DNA of 60,885 nt from Silene noctiflora (taxonomy: Eukaryota > Streptophyta > Magnoliopsida > Caryophyllales > Caryophyllaceae): NCBI GenBank assembly GCA_009801015.1, contig VHZZ01000015.1:393291-454175 (forward strand), in the 5' to 3' direction. Position numbers and translations under genes: made by a program. The notes under the pieces were generated by a model. It worked only from the letters and a program-made list of their open reading frames with translations, was not told the DNA's origin and did not search any database. Within the stretch, counting starts at the first letter, position 1. The number at the start of each line of letters is the position of its first letter. This document shows, one piece after another, positions 48,459-60,818 of the stretch.

Positions 48459-49975
48459 GGTGGTGGTCGATGGTGTTGTGAGATGGGATAAGGAGGAGAC
48501 TTATGGATTGTGGATTGATGTTGACACTTTTTAGTGCAGACCACGGATCGGATATCAGATTTAAAGTAGTAGTTTGGATTCAAATTAATGTTTTGAATAT
48601 CCAAAATAATCAGATCGGATGCGAATATACATATTTTGGAATTTTCTTTAAAATTAAGTTGGAAAAACAATCATATTCATCGTTTTACATGATGATTTTC
48701 TTTGGTATTCTTATTCAAATGTTCTCGACAGAAAACTTAAGTATCACTTACATATTTCTCTAATATTTTAAACTTTAATTAAGTTGTTGTATCAGATAAA
48801 ATTATATTTTCTCGAAATTATACTAAAAAGCTGTATTTTCGGATCAGATCAGATATCTAAATGTTTTAATTATAGTATCCATATCTAAACCAAAACCAAA
48901 TATTTCGGATCTGGTATCCGAACCAAACTTAACTTTCGGATCGGATATCCAAAAATTCGGATACAAATCGGATATCAGATCAGTTTTGATAATCAGATTT
49001 TTTTGACACATCCCACATGTCTTGATTTTCGAGTAGTTAACCTGATAATACATGATTTGTAAACTATTCTTGTTAATTAGGTCGAGTGCGGGTTGGTTTA
49101 GTTTGGACTTGAGTGATTTTGAGTTTGTAAGAATCCAATATAGGTTACATCGGTCCAGGTCATTTTCCTGCTTATTATCTTTGTTTACATATTCCTTTTT
49201 GAGTGACTTTTACCTCCTTTTTTTCAGTCTTTGTGTCAAAAGTAAAGGTAAACAAATGAACGGGACGGAAGGAGTGTTTATGGATAATAATCAATGGTAA
49301 TAATAAATATTTGGGTCTTAGTTGCAATAAATGATAGATCATTTAGAGTCAAGCTCAGGTAATCAATTTCGGTGTCAGGTTGGAAACTTATCAGATTATT
49401 CGGGTTAGCTCAATTTTACCAAATCTTCTTGTTAGCATAGCCCCAGGATTTATCTTACTCGACTGTTAAAAATGTAATGTCTGTGCACTCCTCATCCCAA
49501 AAATTTATTCATAATGTAAGTCTTCACATAAACTATGACAATTACCGAAGATGTCTTAGTCTAATGGTTAAGACAGACCTATTGTGGACAGGTTCAAATT
49601 CCCCTCCCCTTTAATATTATAATTTATTATGCAACTAAGTACGCGCTTCGTTATAATCAATAGGCGACAACTTTCCTAGCAATACGACTGACGCCCCATT
49701 ATTTGGCCAACTTAGCAAAAGCATGGAAACAAAGCGCAAAAATCCTCCGTTGGCAAATAAAAATATAGGGTACAGAGAGCAACCTCGTTTTCCAACATTT
49801 ACGCGAGGAAAACGGAATTTTTGGCAAATCCTAACTCCCTTAGTCGCAACCATTTATGCATTATAAATTTTTATGGGAGAAATTTGAACAATCGTAAATA
49901 CAACTGCAAATTATATCTCTGAAATTTGACAAGTGCTTCCACCTCTACAACTTGGTTACCCCGACTTATAACATC
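48459..49975. other. spacer with degenerate repeats between SECE1 and the unrecognised gene
   Basis: Repeated ggatcggatatc/atccgaa strings at 48545-48985 mark an old, decayed transposable element. A tRNA-like SINE head lies at 49550-49610, and 49640-49975 probably contains the 3-prime UTR of the next gene on the minus strand. Confidence 0.45.
49550..49620 (+). mobile_element. tRNA-like SINE head fragment
   Basis: Box A-like gtcttagtctaatggttaag (49553-49572) and an excellent box B ggttcaaattc (49591-49601), at tRNA-like spacing, followed by a pyrimidine-rich segment. No CCA-type acceptor stem pairing or anticodon loop is convincing, and no target-site duplication was found, so a decayed SINE is likelier than a tRNA gene. 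Confidence 0.45.
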
Positions 49976-52900
49976 TCAAGTTGCAAGAAGCTGGGGCAAA
50001 CCAGGGGACAATGAGTCACGGTAGCGCTGGCGCATCTGCTGTCGTCGATGAGCCCTTTTCTGCTTACGACTTTGTACTTTGGGTGCTTCGCCTGAAGCCT
50101 CTGGTTGCTCGACGTTTTCATTTGCTAAAGCATAACCAAACAAAACCTCGAGTGGATCCCCATATCCATATGCGCTAATTCCAGGGTTTGTCTGCAGAAA
50201 AGCATTGCTATCAGAGATGCCCTCGCGTTAGTCAAACAACGCATATATAGCTCTCACAAGCTATATAAGTGATTAAGTGGTGCATTACACTCAAAGAGCA
50301 TGATCGATAGCTCACAAGTTTCGCCAACTTGAAAATGCAAATGCAATTATTAAGTAGCAAAATCCTAAATGCACTCAGAACTGCAAAAGACACGTCAAAG
50401 AGGCAATGGGAGGACAAGTAGTACTAAGAACAATGGATAAGGAATTACCAGAAAAAAAATAGTAGTTTAGTTTAGGTTATTTTTGACGGTAGAAACAATA
50501 AATCCCAGTCAAATTCAGGGTTAAACTACTAAATGGATCGTCTAATATGAGTGACTAGCCAACACAGAAAAGTATCAACCTATTTATTCACATACTTTTT
50601 AAGCTTTACGCTCACAAGGAGGCAGCACGAATGTGATATTATGCTTCTCATGTATAACCTATCAGCACATGTAAGTTCAACTGGTATACAGAGTTTCTAA
50701 GAGGAATATATAATTGTATACATACCCGAACTTGCTTGTTCTCCATATTACGGCCATTCACTTTCGGTGAGTTGCGATCAACAATCCTCTGATCGTGGTT
50801 CCTCTGTTGCTCGTCAGAATCAGATACACCATATACATTTTCAATTCCCTTAGGATTATCCATATACACGTGCCGCTGTCTATAAACTAATCTAGGGTAT
50901 TCTGGACTAGAATCACTGTAAAGTTCTTCACCATAGAAATGTTTGGAATATTCTCGCATTCTACCGGGATCATTCCCGTACCTTTGTAGCACACTGCATT
51001 TAAAATGCAGTCACAAATATAAATATATGTCCATGCATGGAGCATTCAGAGCAACATAGAATGACCCTCTAGAACCTTTAGTAAACTGTTAAAAGATCTA
51101 ATTTTTTGTTTTACAAAATTCCCTACATAAACCGCTAAATTTTTCTGACTAGTCAAATACTGTCATACTGCGTGTCAAAAACATGTAACCAACACCAGCA
51201 CTTGACAGTTGACAAATTGCGTTACACCTTGTTTGAATACAATAATAAGAGGGAAAGAGAGGGAAGGGAGGGGGTTCTGTTTTTCTTCCAAATTTATCCT
51301 CCAATTCCCCCTGAATCCCAAATTTGCTATCCTTCCCTGTTTGACTAGAGTTGGGCTACATTGTCAGGTTAAAGATACTCTTTTGGCTTGGAAAAGAAGG
51401 ATAAAGAAGAATTGCATCAGCTAAAATTATGGCCCAATGATTGAAGTTAGGCCGCAACAATCAAATTCGAGATCAAGAATAAAAACTGATATCCTGTAAC
51501 GTCCTTGCTCTTGATGACAAATAATAAAAAAACAATACCATAAAAAAAACAGCGCTTAACAGAAGAAAAAAAACATTAATAAAAAAATAAAAATATCACC
51601 ATTTCAAATTACTGTCATCACACTTTGGTCCTATGTCTGAAAGAATATTGGGAAGAAATACGAAGACAAGACATGATGCATACATTTTTTTAAGCTCGTT
51701 CTGCATCCGTGTCCCATCCAAACCAAGGATTTGGTTAACGCAAGTTCTATATGATTTTTGAAACGTCCAATATCCAGCCGTGAAACCAGCTCCTGAGGAA
51801 CGTAGAGACAGAAACTTTGCTCATATAATAACCTTAAATATTGACATTAGTCACAATCCAATTCTTAAAGGCAACCTAGAAGATATTCCAACTCTTCTAG
51901 CTCTATAGTATAGTAGTCTATTAACAAAAAAAATCTGAATGTAAAATCCATTCATTATGATGTTGAGTAAAATTGATAACATTAACTGGCAGCAGTTTCA
52001 NGAGACCCATGAACTTAAGGAGAAAAACAATCACACACAATGACAAAGTTGCACAATCAACATTTAGATCATACTATTTAAAATTGTTCAATAGACTAAT
52101 AGTTACATAGTCTAAATTTACGATTTAAAACTGTTCAATAGACTAGAATTTATGAGCTGACTATGAGAAAAGAATTACAAAACAAGAAAGGAGAATCGTA
52201 GTTACCTCCACAAAGAATGAAGCGATTAAGTCCATTCAGCTTTCTCGTTCCTACAAGAGGATAAAGATTACCATAAAAAANCTGACACAAGAATCATAAG
52301 TTAAGCATAGCAACAAACATCAGAACTTTTTTTTGTTAGTGTATCTCCCTATAGTGTACATATTCTATAAGTGGATCACTGCAATAAGCATCAAAACTCC
52401 CAGTGTGACACCAACTGCACTATTACAATGGAAGTGGCCAGTGAATACTGAACACATAGCTAGCGGAATTTCAACTTGGTTCATCAGCTTTTTTTCTTCC
52501 TTTTACACTAAATTCCCTTAGACATGTAACACGAGCGATCATCAAACCTTAAAGCGCCATTTCCTCAAAAGATATGTCAAAATCCATTCTCATATCCCCT
52601 CCTAATACAGTATCTTGAAGGTCTGAAACTAGCATATGANAGATTCATCTGNATGTCCAAAATCCAAATGGACATCCAAGCATTCTCCCCCAACACATGC
52701 AATGAACTGAACATTGCACTGCAGCGGAGTTGCTAAATAATGATCAGCACGCANCATATTGGCCAGCCATGACAAACAGAATTTTCGGCTTACCGTGCTC
52801 ATAGTTTCTGACATGTAACGGATTGTAAAATTAATTGATACTAGGCAAATGCTCCATATAATCAACCGAAAAGGTCTATACAGGACTGACAGAAAGCGGA

Positions 52901-55900
52901 TACAGCTTATATGACCAACTCAAATACAGACTGGATGAACGTGCCACACAATTAAAGTGTAGGTGTATTATATAGCAGTTCGTGACTATAACGTGATCCT
53001 GAAGTATACCACGATTCAATACCATATTGTAGGCCTTGTAACCCAACCTGAAAAACTTTATTACCCCTCTTTTCACAAGAGACTTAGACATCAACCAAAA
53101 CAACTCATTAAAGATCACGTATTTTATACAAACTAAATAAAGGCGAAAAAAACAGAATCAGAAAAAACACAACATAAATAAGAAACTGTCTTAACAAGAA
53201 CTAAAAGAAAGGCAACCGCCTATCTACCATCAAGAAGCAGTACAAAACAGTGCAGATACTTCGACAATCAATGGCCAATAATGAACTTGTTGTAGCCACA
53301 CCACATTGCCCATGTGATGAAGTGTGGTAGCTGCAATGTACCCAAGTGAAGTATATTTTCCTACTGAGATCCTCATGACATAGCTCAGCTAAAGTCTAAA
53401 GTGCGATAGCTATCACTATCCGTTATCCAAATAAGCATTCCAACAATCTGAGATACTCCGACACGGCACCTCACCGGCGTATCACGTGTAGACAGGACAC
53501 GATACGTAATACATGTCGGACACGACGGAAGAGGACACGACACCGATACGGTATTGAAGATGATGTGACACTCTTACCTGGGTTGTTGCTTTTCTCATAA
53601 ATAATCATCCAAACCTTGATAACATCGCCGGACTCCGCCTCAGATGGAGGGGAGGATAGTCGCCGGCGAAGGGAAAGACAGGAGGCATAAATGGGAGGAG
53701 TTACTGTAAAAGTTCTGACTTTATGATGCGGCTATTACTCAAATAATTAGGGATTTCATTTAAAGGGGCCGTTTTAGTCTTTTACCAATGATATTTTATA
53801 ATTCTACTTTCTCTTTCTTGGACTTTCTGATTTAAACTTGCAAGTGGGTGTTAGCTGCTTTGTTGTACACCTATTTGTTATACACCTGTCTCTATTTACT
53901 CCCTCTCACAATTAACATATATATAATTCTACTTTCTCTTTCTTGGAATTTTTGAAGAAAATGGTGAATAGGAGGGAGTATATGTTAATTGTGAGAGGGA
54001 GTAAATAAAGACAGGTGTATGGCAAATAGGTGTAGAACAAAGCAGCTAACACCCACTTGCAAGTTTAAATCAGAAAGTCAAAGAAAGAGAAAGTAGAATT
54101 ATAAAATATCATTGGTAAAAGACTAAAACGCCCCCTTTAAATGAAAACCCTAATTATTTGAGTAATAGCCGCATCATAAAGTCACAACTTTTACAGTAAC
54201 TACTCCCATTTATGCGTCTCCTGTCTTTCCCTTCGTCAGCGACTGTCCTCCCCTCCTCCCTCCATCTGAGGCGGAGTCCGGCGATGTTATCAAGGTTTGG
54301 ATGATTATTTCTAAGAAAAGCAACAGGTAAGAGTGTCACATCATCTTCAATACCATATCGGTGTCGTGTCCTCTTCCGCCGTGTCCGACATGTATCACGT
54401 GTCGTATTACGTATCGTGTCGTGTTGACACGTGATACGCCGGTGAGGTGCCATGTCGGAGTATCTGTAAAATTGGTCAAAATACTTGTTTGACCGTATTC
54501 CCGTATCATTGAATTTTTACAATCGCGTGTCCGATACTCCGATACGTATCGGATACGATACCCCTCTCCCGTGTCTGAGTAACATAGCCAACATTCAACA
54601 ATATAACCAGGCCTTCATCACACTAGCCAAAGTAGTCCTCATCAGTTAAGAACCGATAATTAGTAGCTGGGATTTGGTTGGCAATATATTTGAACAAACA
54701 TGCTAAACTGTTTCAACTGGAAGCCAATTTCACAATACAAAAAGTACATCACCAAGGATTATGATACTCAAGTTGCGAGTTTTTATTTCCATGATAAATT
54801 TATCCTCGAAGCATAACCACCATCACCATCCTTTGAAAGAGCCAAAATCAACATATCTTTTGGCCACTGGTTAACGATAATGAAAAAATAGAATTTCTGT
54901 CCCTCCCTCCAAATAGTAGTTCCACCCCATTATTCCTCCTAATAAACTAGCAAATCACCAATAACAACACACTCTAAATACTTGAAACACAAAGTCTCAA
55001 TGAAGTTTCTTCATAAACATCCTCCCACTGCCCATTCCATAATAATTTTTGTAGCATCCCCAACATAGCACATGCGTTCAGCAAAGATTATGTATCCTAG
55101 AGTCTATAACAAGAGAAGAATAAAAATAATCCCATTGATGGATGGCACAGTCTCTTCTATTACACCCCCAAAACTTCATTTTATGAATCATTATTTTACC
55201 ACCAACATCCCAATAAAGTACCCTTCTATGTTTTTGTATACGTGTGTTAACCCATTGTGTCATTTGATATGTATACATTGGATGGCGACATAGATATCAT
55301 GGTTCTTATCCCCTTTCCCCAATGAACCTATACTAAACTGTTCAAGTTGTTCTGTCATTGGCTCCCTCCTTTGCCTCCAATATGCATGGTCATTTATTGT
55401 GTTCTACCAAAAGAGCTGTCGTCATTCCTCTCCTTCACCACAACCCCCTAATCCTACATAGTACATATCTTGCTAGTCTCCTCTTTCCTATACTATCGAC
55501 AGAATGTCAGCAATCAGAACAAACACTTCTACAAAAATGCTATGGACAACTGTTTTAATTGTAAGAGCCAGAGATTCTCCGCAGTCTTACTGCTAGCAAA
55601 GAGAAGTGGAAGACCGATAAAAATTGGAGGTATACGCACTATAAGAAAAATAATAGATCATTAAGGAAAATGCTCCCTGAATTGCAGGAATCATGGAGCA
55701 TCTAGAACACAAACAAAAACAAGTATCTCATAAAATATGTGACAATAGCCTATCAGTAGCTACTATACCTGTAATGATCTGATACTATTGGTACATTTGG
55801 TGACAAAAAATTCAAAAGAACATGGACAAAGCTTCCTGATACCACTCACTATAATTGCAATTCGCAAAGCTAAATGTACACTAGTTCTAAGTGGCTCCGG

Positions 55901-56933
55901 ATATTTCTAAATCAAAATGCCCAAATGATTCAACCCCTTTTAAGATCAACAAGTAATCCCTGTGCTATATGACGCCATTTAACTCGTCTATGACAAAAAA
56001 CTTTTCTACTCAACTTTTACTTGGACCAACTATGTGTTCCAAACAAGGTTGCGTACATAAGTACATCTGATCCTAGAAATCCCCTTTAAGATCAAAGACT
56101 AATCCCCACGCTAAATTACACCATTTAATCCGTTTATGACACAATCCATTTTCACTCAACCTCGACCTATACCACCCGTGTGCTCCAAATAAGGTTGCGC
56201 ACATCCTACCCCTAAACCCCACACTAACTAAAACCCCTTCCTGATTAAGGTTATCACCTCGTATTTCTCATCAAAAATCAAACATACAACACAAGCCCAA
56301 CAAAATAGTCGCTTGATTAAAACCAAATTACACCAAAAACCCCCTTTCAAGATCAAACTTTTTTTACTTGGACCAACCACGTGTTCCAAATAAGGTTGCG
56401 TACACCAGATCCTACAAACCCCCTCTAAGATCGAAGAGTAATCCCTGCCCTAATTATGACACTTAACCTCAACTTTTACCACCCATATGCTCCGAATAAG
56501 GTTACGTACATCCGACCCCCCCATCCTAACCCTAACTGAAACCCATTCCTAATTACGGCTATTACCTCACATTTCTCATCAACAATCAAACATACAACAC
56601 AAACCCAACAAAATAATAAATTGATTAAACCCAAATTACACCCAAAAAAAAACATCAAAAAAACAATAAATTACCAATAAATACAAGAGTAGATGCAATT
56701 GATCCTTGAGTAAAAGAACTCTTAAGGGTTTTAGCCTTCCAATTCAAGAAGAAATTCCATTCTTCAGTAGTGATTTTATCCTTACCCTAATAATCAAATC
56801 AAATATAAACCCAACAAAATTAATCATTTTAATTACAGGAAAATGCCCTTAATTAGTAATTAATAACTTGAATTAGAAAGCTCACATCTCTGGACAGAAG
56901 ATTTTCAAGGAGTTCTGCAATTAGAACCACCAT
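49976..56933 (-). CDS. unrecognised six-exon protein, 265 aa, hydrophobic N-terminal half
   Basis: Reconstructed from exons at 56886-56933, 56675-56786, 52206-52250, 51684-51792, 50726-50993 and 49976-50191. Every junction has GT-AG ends and phases agree (0, 1, 1, 2, 0). The protein starts MVVLIAELLENLLSRDGKDK, then has a weakly hydrophobic segment (QGSIASTLVFIG) and a second (FILCGGAGFTAGYWTF), followed by NQILGLDGTRMQNELKKI and a polar, charged region. The C terminus is basic (RKQKRAHRRQQMRQRYR) and ends PGLPQLLAT. The two Gly/aromatic hydrophobic stretches suggest a small membrane protein anchored near its N terminus. I recognise no named family. Intron 2 (52251-56674) is 4.4 kb and holds a large inverted repeat and a tandem duplication. 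Five ambiguous bases lie in introns, not exons. Confidence 0.7.
53451..54465. repeat. near-palindromic inverted repeat, about 1 kb
   Basis: Left arm about 53451-53914, right arm about 53979-54465, with a short loop of roughly 60 bases. Matching landmarks read in opposite directions: agatactccgacacggcacc with gtgccatgtcggagtatct; catctgaggcggagtccggcg; aatgatattttataattctac; and tactccctctcacaattaac with gttaattgtgagagggagta. The arms differ by scattered substitutions and small indels. Each arm holds a block that resembles a gene leader and splice donor (cggcgatgttatcaagg...gcaacnnncag then gtaagag). The outer parts share gacacgacaccgatacgg strings with the hAT-like MITE at 38842. Confidence 0.85.
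56040..56655. repeat. two tandem 308-bp units with internal sub-repeats
   Basis: catacaacacaa...cccaacaaaata occurs at 56283 and 56591, a spacing of 308. Within each unit aaggttgcgtaca-like strings recur (56044, 56191, 56390, 56498), and each time tacttggaccaac or a close variant precedes. The second unit ends about 20 bases from the exon at 56675-56786. Confidence 0.75.
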
Positions 56934-56996
56934 TTTTTTTTCCTGGGTTCGATTGAAATACTTTGCGTGATCAACCTTTAGGCTTTATCCATTCAA

Positions 56997-58573
56997 CTGG
57001 TTTTAAACCCGTACAGAAAATGCACGAGTCGTAATAATTAAATGTCCAATGGGGACATGGGGGTATATAACAACATATTATTTTTTGTTATGAAAATATG
57101 ACAACATATTATCTCAGCAATATGGTGGCCTGGAATCCTAATCTGGCCAAATTACAATCGGGACGATATTCTCACTGCTCTAACTCATACGACTATAGTA
57201 TGAGTATGAAACTACAACTCCTTCCGTCCCGGTCACTTTTATCTATTTCTGTATATTATTCATTTGTTATCTATTTTATATTTGGTATGTTTTTTTTTTT
57301 ACTAAATGACAAACATGCCCACAAATTTTAGAATAAGAGGGTGTTTTAGCGTGAGACGGTACATTTTTATAAAAAAAATATTTATCTAATGCTAATAAAC
57401 AATTTGCATTTTTAGATATTGAAACCGTCTCACAAGGTAAAATCATCTCATAATAACTACCGCAAATTATCATTTAAAATGGATTATAATGATAATGTGA
57501 CCCAACTAATTGTTTTAATTTTATAGGAAAAAATAATATTAAATGTGAAATTTCTAAAATAACTAAGCCCTTTTTTATAATTTTATATATATATATAGAT
57601 TATTTATGAGTTTTAATAGCTAATATTTTATTTTAAGAGCCACTACCCTAACTATGAATAATTTCAAATTTTATTGAGTACTTATTTGTTCATTTCCCAA
57701 CCGAGTTCATCTTTATTTCTTCTCTCTTTAATTTTTTTTTCGTTTTGTATTCAATAAATAAAAAAGGCGATCCCTTCTCTCTTTCTAAGTTCATCTCATT
57801 TTTCAAATTCAAAGAATACTAGATTCTTAATTATAATTTTGTTAAAGATTATGACCATTAGTATACATCTACTAATATCTAAAATAAGTAGGTAAATATC
57901 TTTATAGTTTAAAATTTTTGTTTACATCATTCATGTGATTTTTTTTTTTTTTTTTAAATACTGAATTCGTTAGATAGGTATTCAAAGACGAAATTTCTTT
58001 AATCTTTTGTAATTTTTCAATAATCAATATGTTTCACTTAAATCTCTAGAGTTTTTAATTTTTACGATTTTTTTTTCCCAGGGATACGATTTTATTTTTT
58101 ATATTTTCTACCGATTTTATCAACCAAAAAATTTAAACGTCTTCCAATTATTTTTATTTTATTTTTTCTCAAATATTGATCTAGAGAATAAATGATGATT
58201 TGTATTTATTATGTTATATTATCAAGCAAAAAATATATAGTTCATATTGTAATTTTTTGTAGTTTATTTTTTATAATTATTTTGAGTTTATGTTTTGTAA
58301 TTCAATAGTTCATGTTTTTTTTTCTTTTGTATTTCCCATTTTTTGATGTTCCTAATTATTTTTAACATATATTTTGTATTGATTATATTGTAAAAGGTGT
58401 ATAGATTGGTATGTAATTATGTATATATTGATTGTAAAAGGTGTTTAAGAAATTAAATCAACACTAAACCCATATTTTCACTGGGGACCACCTACAAATT
58501 TTTTTTTTTTTTTTCCTAAAAATCAAGAACCAATAAAAACTCTCCAAATGACTCAACTTTTATACTAAGTAGA
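56997..58573 (-). mobile_element. degenerate non-autonomous Helitron, 1.58 kb
   Basis: On the minus strand the leading end is TCTACTTAGTATAAAAGTTG, preceded by A. The trailing end shows a decayed hairpin (CTCGTGCATTTTCTGTACGGG), a short linker TTTAAAA and CCAG, a mutated CTAG, followed by T. No Rep or helicase coding is seen. It starts 64 bases upstream of the ATG of the unrecognised gene, so it lies in or near that gene's promoter. Confidence 0.5.
57351..57433. mobile_element. 83-bp MITE with perfect 10-bp inverted ends
   Basis: GTGAGACGGT at 57351-57360 and ACCGTCTCAC at 57424-57433 enclose an AT-rich interior. This is the cleanest copy of the family seen at 1238, 3622-3935, 8240, 12040 and 30560. 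Confidence 0.65.
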
Positions 58574-59691
58574 TTGCAAGTTTATAATTACTCTTTCCGT
58601 CTCGGTAATTTATTTATGTATTTTTCGAGTCGGCCTTTTCTGGGCCAACAAAAAAATCCAATGCCGAAGAAAAAAATCGGGGTTGGGTTGGGTTGTTAAG
58701 GGTGGACCGTTTGATCAGTTATAAATTTTTGTTTTTCAAAAACCGTAAAATGTATTTTAATTAACGGAATTATTTTTTCATATACGGATTTTACTTTTTT
58801 CACATATATTTTTTCATTAATTTTCCATCTACTACCCTTTTTACGTAAAACCTAAGCAAATTAACTCTTATGATATTTTTCCTAAAACCTAATTTAATCG
58901 CTCTAGGACGTGAACAATGCATCCTAATTTTTCAGTTAATGAAATAATTTATTTGTTTATCATTTAGTAATATTTTTGTTGAGTTTTATTGAATTAATCA
59001 AAATTTATTTATTTTCTAATGGATGAACTAAAATTTGTTGGATATTATTTAATTAAATAAATTAGGGTTTGTGGGATGACACTGCGAGTGGTGGACTGGT
59101 GGATGTCCCAGAGAGTTTATTTTGCAAAGTCTATTGATTATAGCACGAAATCTTTGACGCTTACCTCAATGCCCTTCTGACATGCCGAGAATGGTTGAAA
59201 TTGTTGTACTTACATCACCCTTGAAACAACTTGCTTTTATTATAGTGTATATACAAATACAATTTTTGTCAAATTAATTTGTTGATCTCGTACTCTGCAT
59301 CCTTTAAACAGTTTTAGCATGATACATATACCTCCATCCTCGTAGTATCCATTCATAATGGTGCGTTATGTAGATTACTAGATTTGGTTCATGAGTTTGT
59401 GGTGTCCAGATCAAGGGAAGCTGGAGCAAGGAGGGTATATCAATCGGAGGGGGAGAGAGAAGGGGTGAGTAATTGGTTTTGAGTGAGGGGAAGAAAAAAA
59501 AAGACAATATTGTAAAAAGTGTATGTGAAAGAGTAAAATCCGTATGTGAAAAAGTACGTCCCAAACAAATGTAAATAATGTGTAACTAATTGACATAGAG
59601 TGAGTAGTTTATACCGTAAAATTTTCTTCACACAAAATATATTACAGAGTACTTCATACTCATTAATACATGGTATATGCATTATCACTAT

Positions 59692-60140
59692 GTAGTGCAT
59701 ATCTCGTGCTAATACACAGTATTTTAGATTGTAATGCATACAGATTTTAGTAATTATGTGCTAACGCAAGGTATTTTAGATTGTGATGTATACAGATTTT
59801 AGTAATTAAATAAACAATACTTATTGCGTGAGATGGATGATTCCAATGGGCAAAAAGACAACTCGCTTATTGGCATTAAATGAAAATTTTTAATTAAAAT
59901 GGTCCATCTCCTAATTTGAAACCATCCTACCCTGTAAATTATGTTAAAGTCTAACTTTTAACTTAGACATGTGAAGTCCAATATGGTGAGTTATTAAAAG
60001 CTCTTGCATTCACACGTGGGATAAAAAATGTGGGGTACTTATAAGATCCTTTATTTATAATTTCATTACCAATCGAGTCGGGAAGAAATTTAGTTAGGCG
60101 GAAAAACTAAGAGAATTTTTATTCTTCTAGTAGTAAGGGA
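59692..60140 (-). mobile_element. degenerate Helitron related to the one at 20668
   Basis: The sequence tagtgcatatctcgtgctaa...cacagtattttaga matches the hairpin end at 20668 (ctagtgtatatcccgtgcga...), but the stem is broken. The other end, TCCCTTACTACTAGAAGAAT on the minus strand, fits a Helitron leading end. A piece of about 62 bases (cgtgctaatacacagtattttagattgt...) is duplicated internally at 59705-59805. Confidence 0.4.
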
Positions 60141-60178
60141 GGTTCTTCTAGGAGACGATCTTACAGTAATAAAATGAT

Positions 60179-60260
60179 ATAGATGTCAATTAGCTTAGTT
60201 GGTAAAGTCATAAGAGGTAATACTCATCACCTGCGTTCAAATCTTATTGGCATTGGAATC
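60179..60260 (+). mobile_element. tRNA-like SINE head
   Basis: Box A-like ttagcttagttggtaaag (60190-60207) and box B gttcaaatc (60235-60243) at tRNA-like spacing. The region has no clear acceptor stem, and the 3-prime end and duplication were not located. Confidence 0.5.
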
Positions 60261-60699
60261 ACCTTGTGCATTATATTCAAAAACTTCCACTTTAAGTATT
60301 TCAATCTCACATTCATCTCAGGTCCATTTACTTCTGCAAATTGACATTATATAAGTTTACCGTAACGAATTTTTAGTAAATCACCCTCTGAAATCTATAG
60401 GTCATATTTATAGTTCAAATATTTAGGTGAGATCACTGAACCGTAATCCGACTCGACACCCGAACTGAGTACCTAAGCATGACTAATAATCCGAATGACC
60501 CAAACATAGAGAACAACATACCCTGACCCAATTATTTATGTTGGAAACTAATCATTATTCATAAAAAGCTTGATAAGTTGATAATAATAGCCCTACCAAC
60601 CTAATCCGAATCTTTAAAAGTCCGAAAAATAGCCTAACCCAAACTATTCCGACCCGACTCGCGCCGATTAACCCGTTTAACGTAAATCCAAGACCAGTT

Positions 60700-60818
60700 G
60701 CATCCCGAGACCGCAAATGATCTGTTTTTCTCCAAAAATAGCCTCAATTTCGATTGAAACTCCAAACCCTAATTTTCGAAACAATTGTTCATCCGATTCC
60801 AATCAACGACATCAGCAT
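60700..60818 (+). promoter_or_regulatory. possible leader of a gene beyond the window
   Basis: The sequence ttgaaactccaaaccctaattttcg carries the telo-box-like aaaccctaa common in plant leaders and is followed by pyrimidine-rich, ATG-poor sequence. It is interrupted at 60819 by a GGCGGATTTGGGGG-type repeat related to the one in HISN5 intron 1. No coding sequence is reached. Confidence 0.25.

Larger units (their letters stand above)
52251..56674 (-). other. intron 2 of the unrecognised gene (4.4 kb)
   Basis: Contains the hairpin at 53451-54465, a hAT-related right end to 54590, and the tandem duplication at 56040-56655. Short frames within it lack recognisable content; frames at 55072-55664 look like random or heavily decayed sequence. 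Confidence 0.55.

Noticed and set aside
49550..49620. tRNA gene
   Set aside because: Box A and box B are present, but acceptor and anticodon arms do not pair convincingly; a SINE head explains it better.
53578..53608. First coding exon of the unrecognised gene at the hairpin
   Set aside because: It is in phase, but the exons at 56675-56933 give a longer, coherent N terminus that joins in phase to the same exon. Kept only as a possible alternative start in the findings.
54154..54453. 99-codon minus-strand frame
   Set aside because: It is the reverse reading of the right arm of the inverted repeat and has no matching feature in the left arm.
59304..59739. Overlapping minus-strand frames of 61-99 codons
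   Set aside because: Tyr/Phe/Leu-rich translation of AT-rich repeats with no motif, overlapping each other in several frames.
60179..60260. tRNA gene
   Set aside because: Good A and B boxes but no cloverleaf; treated as a SINE head.
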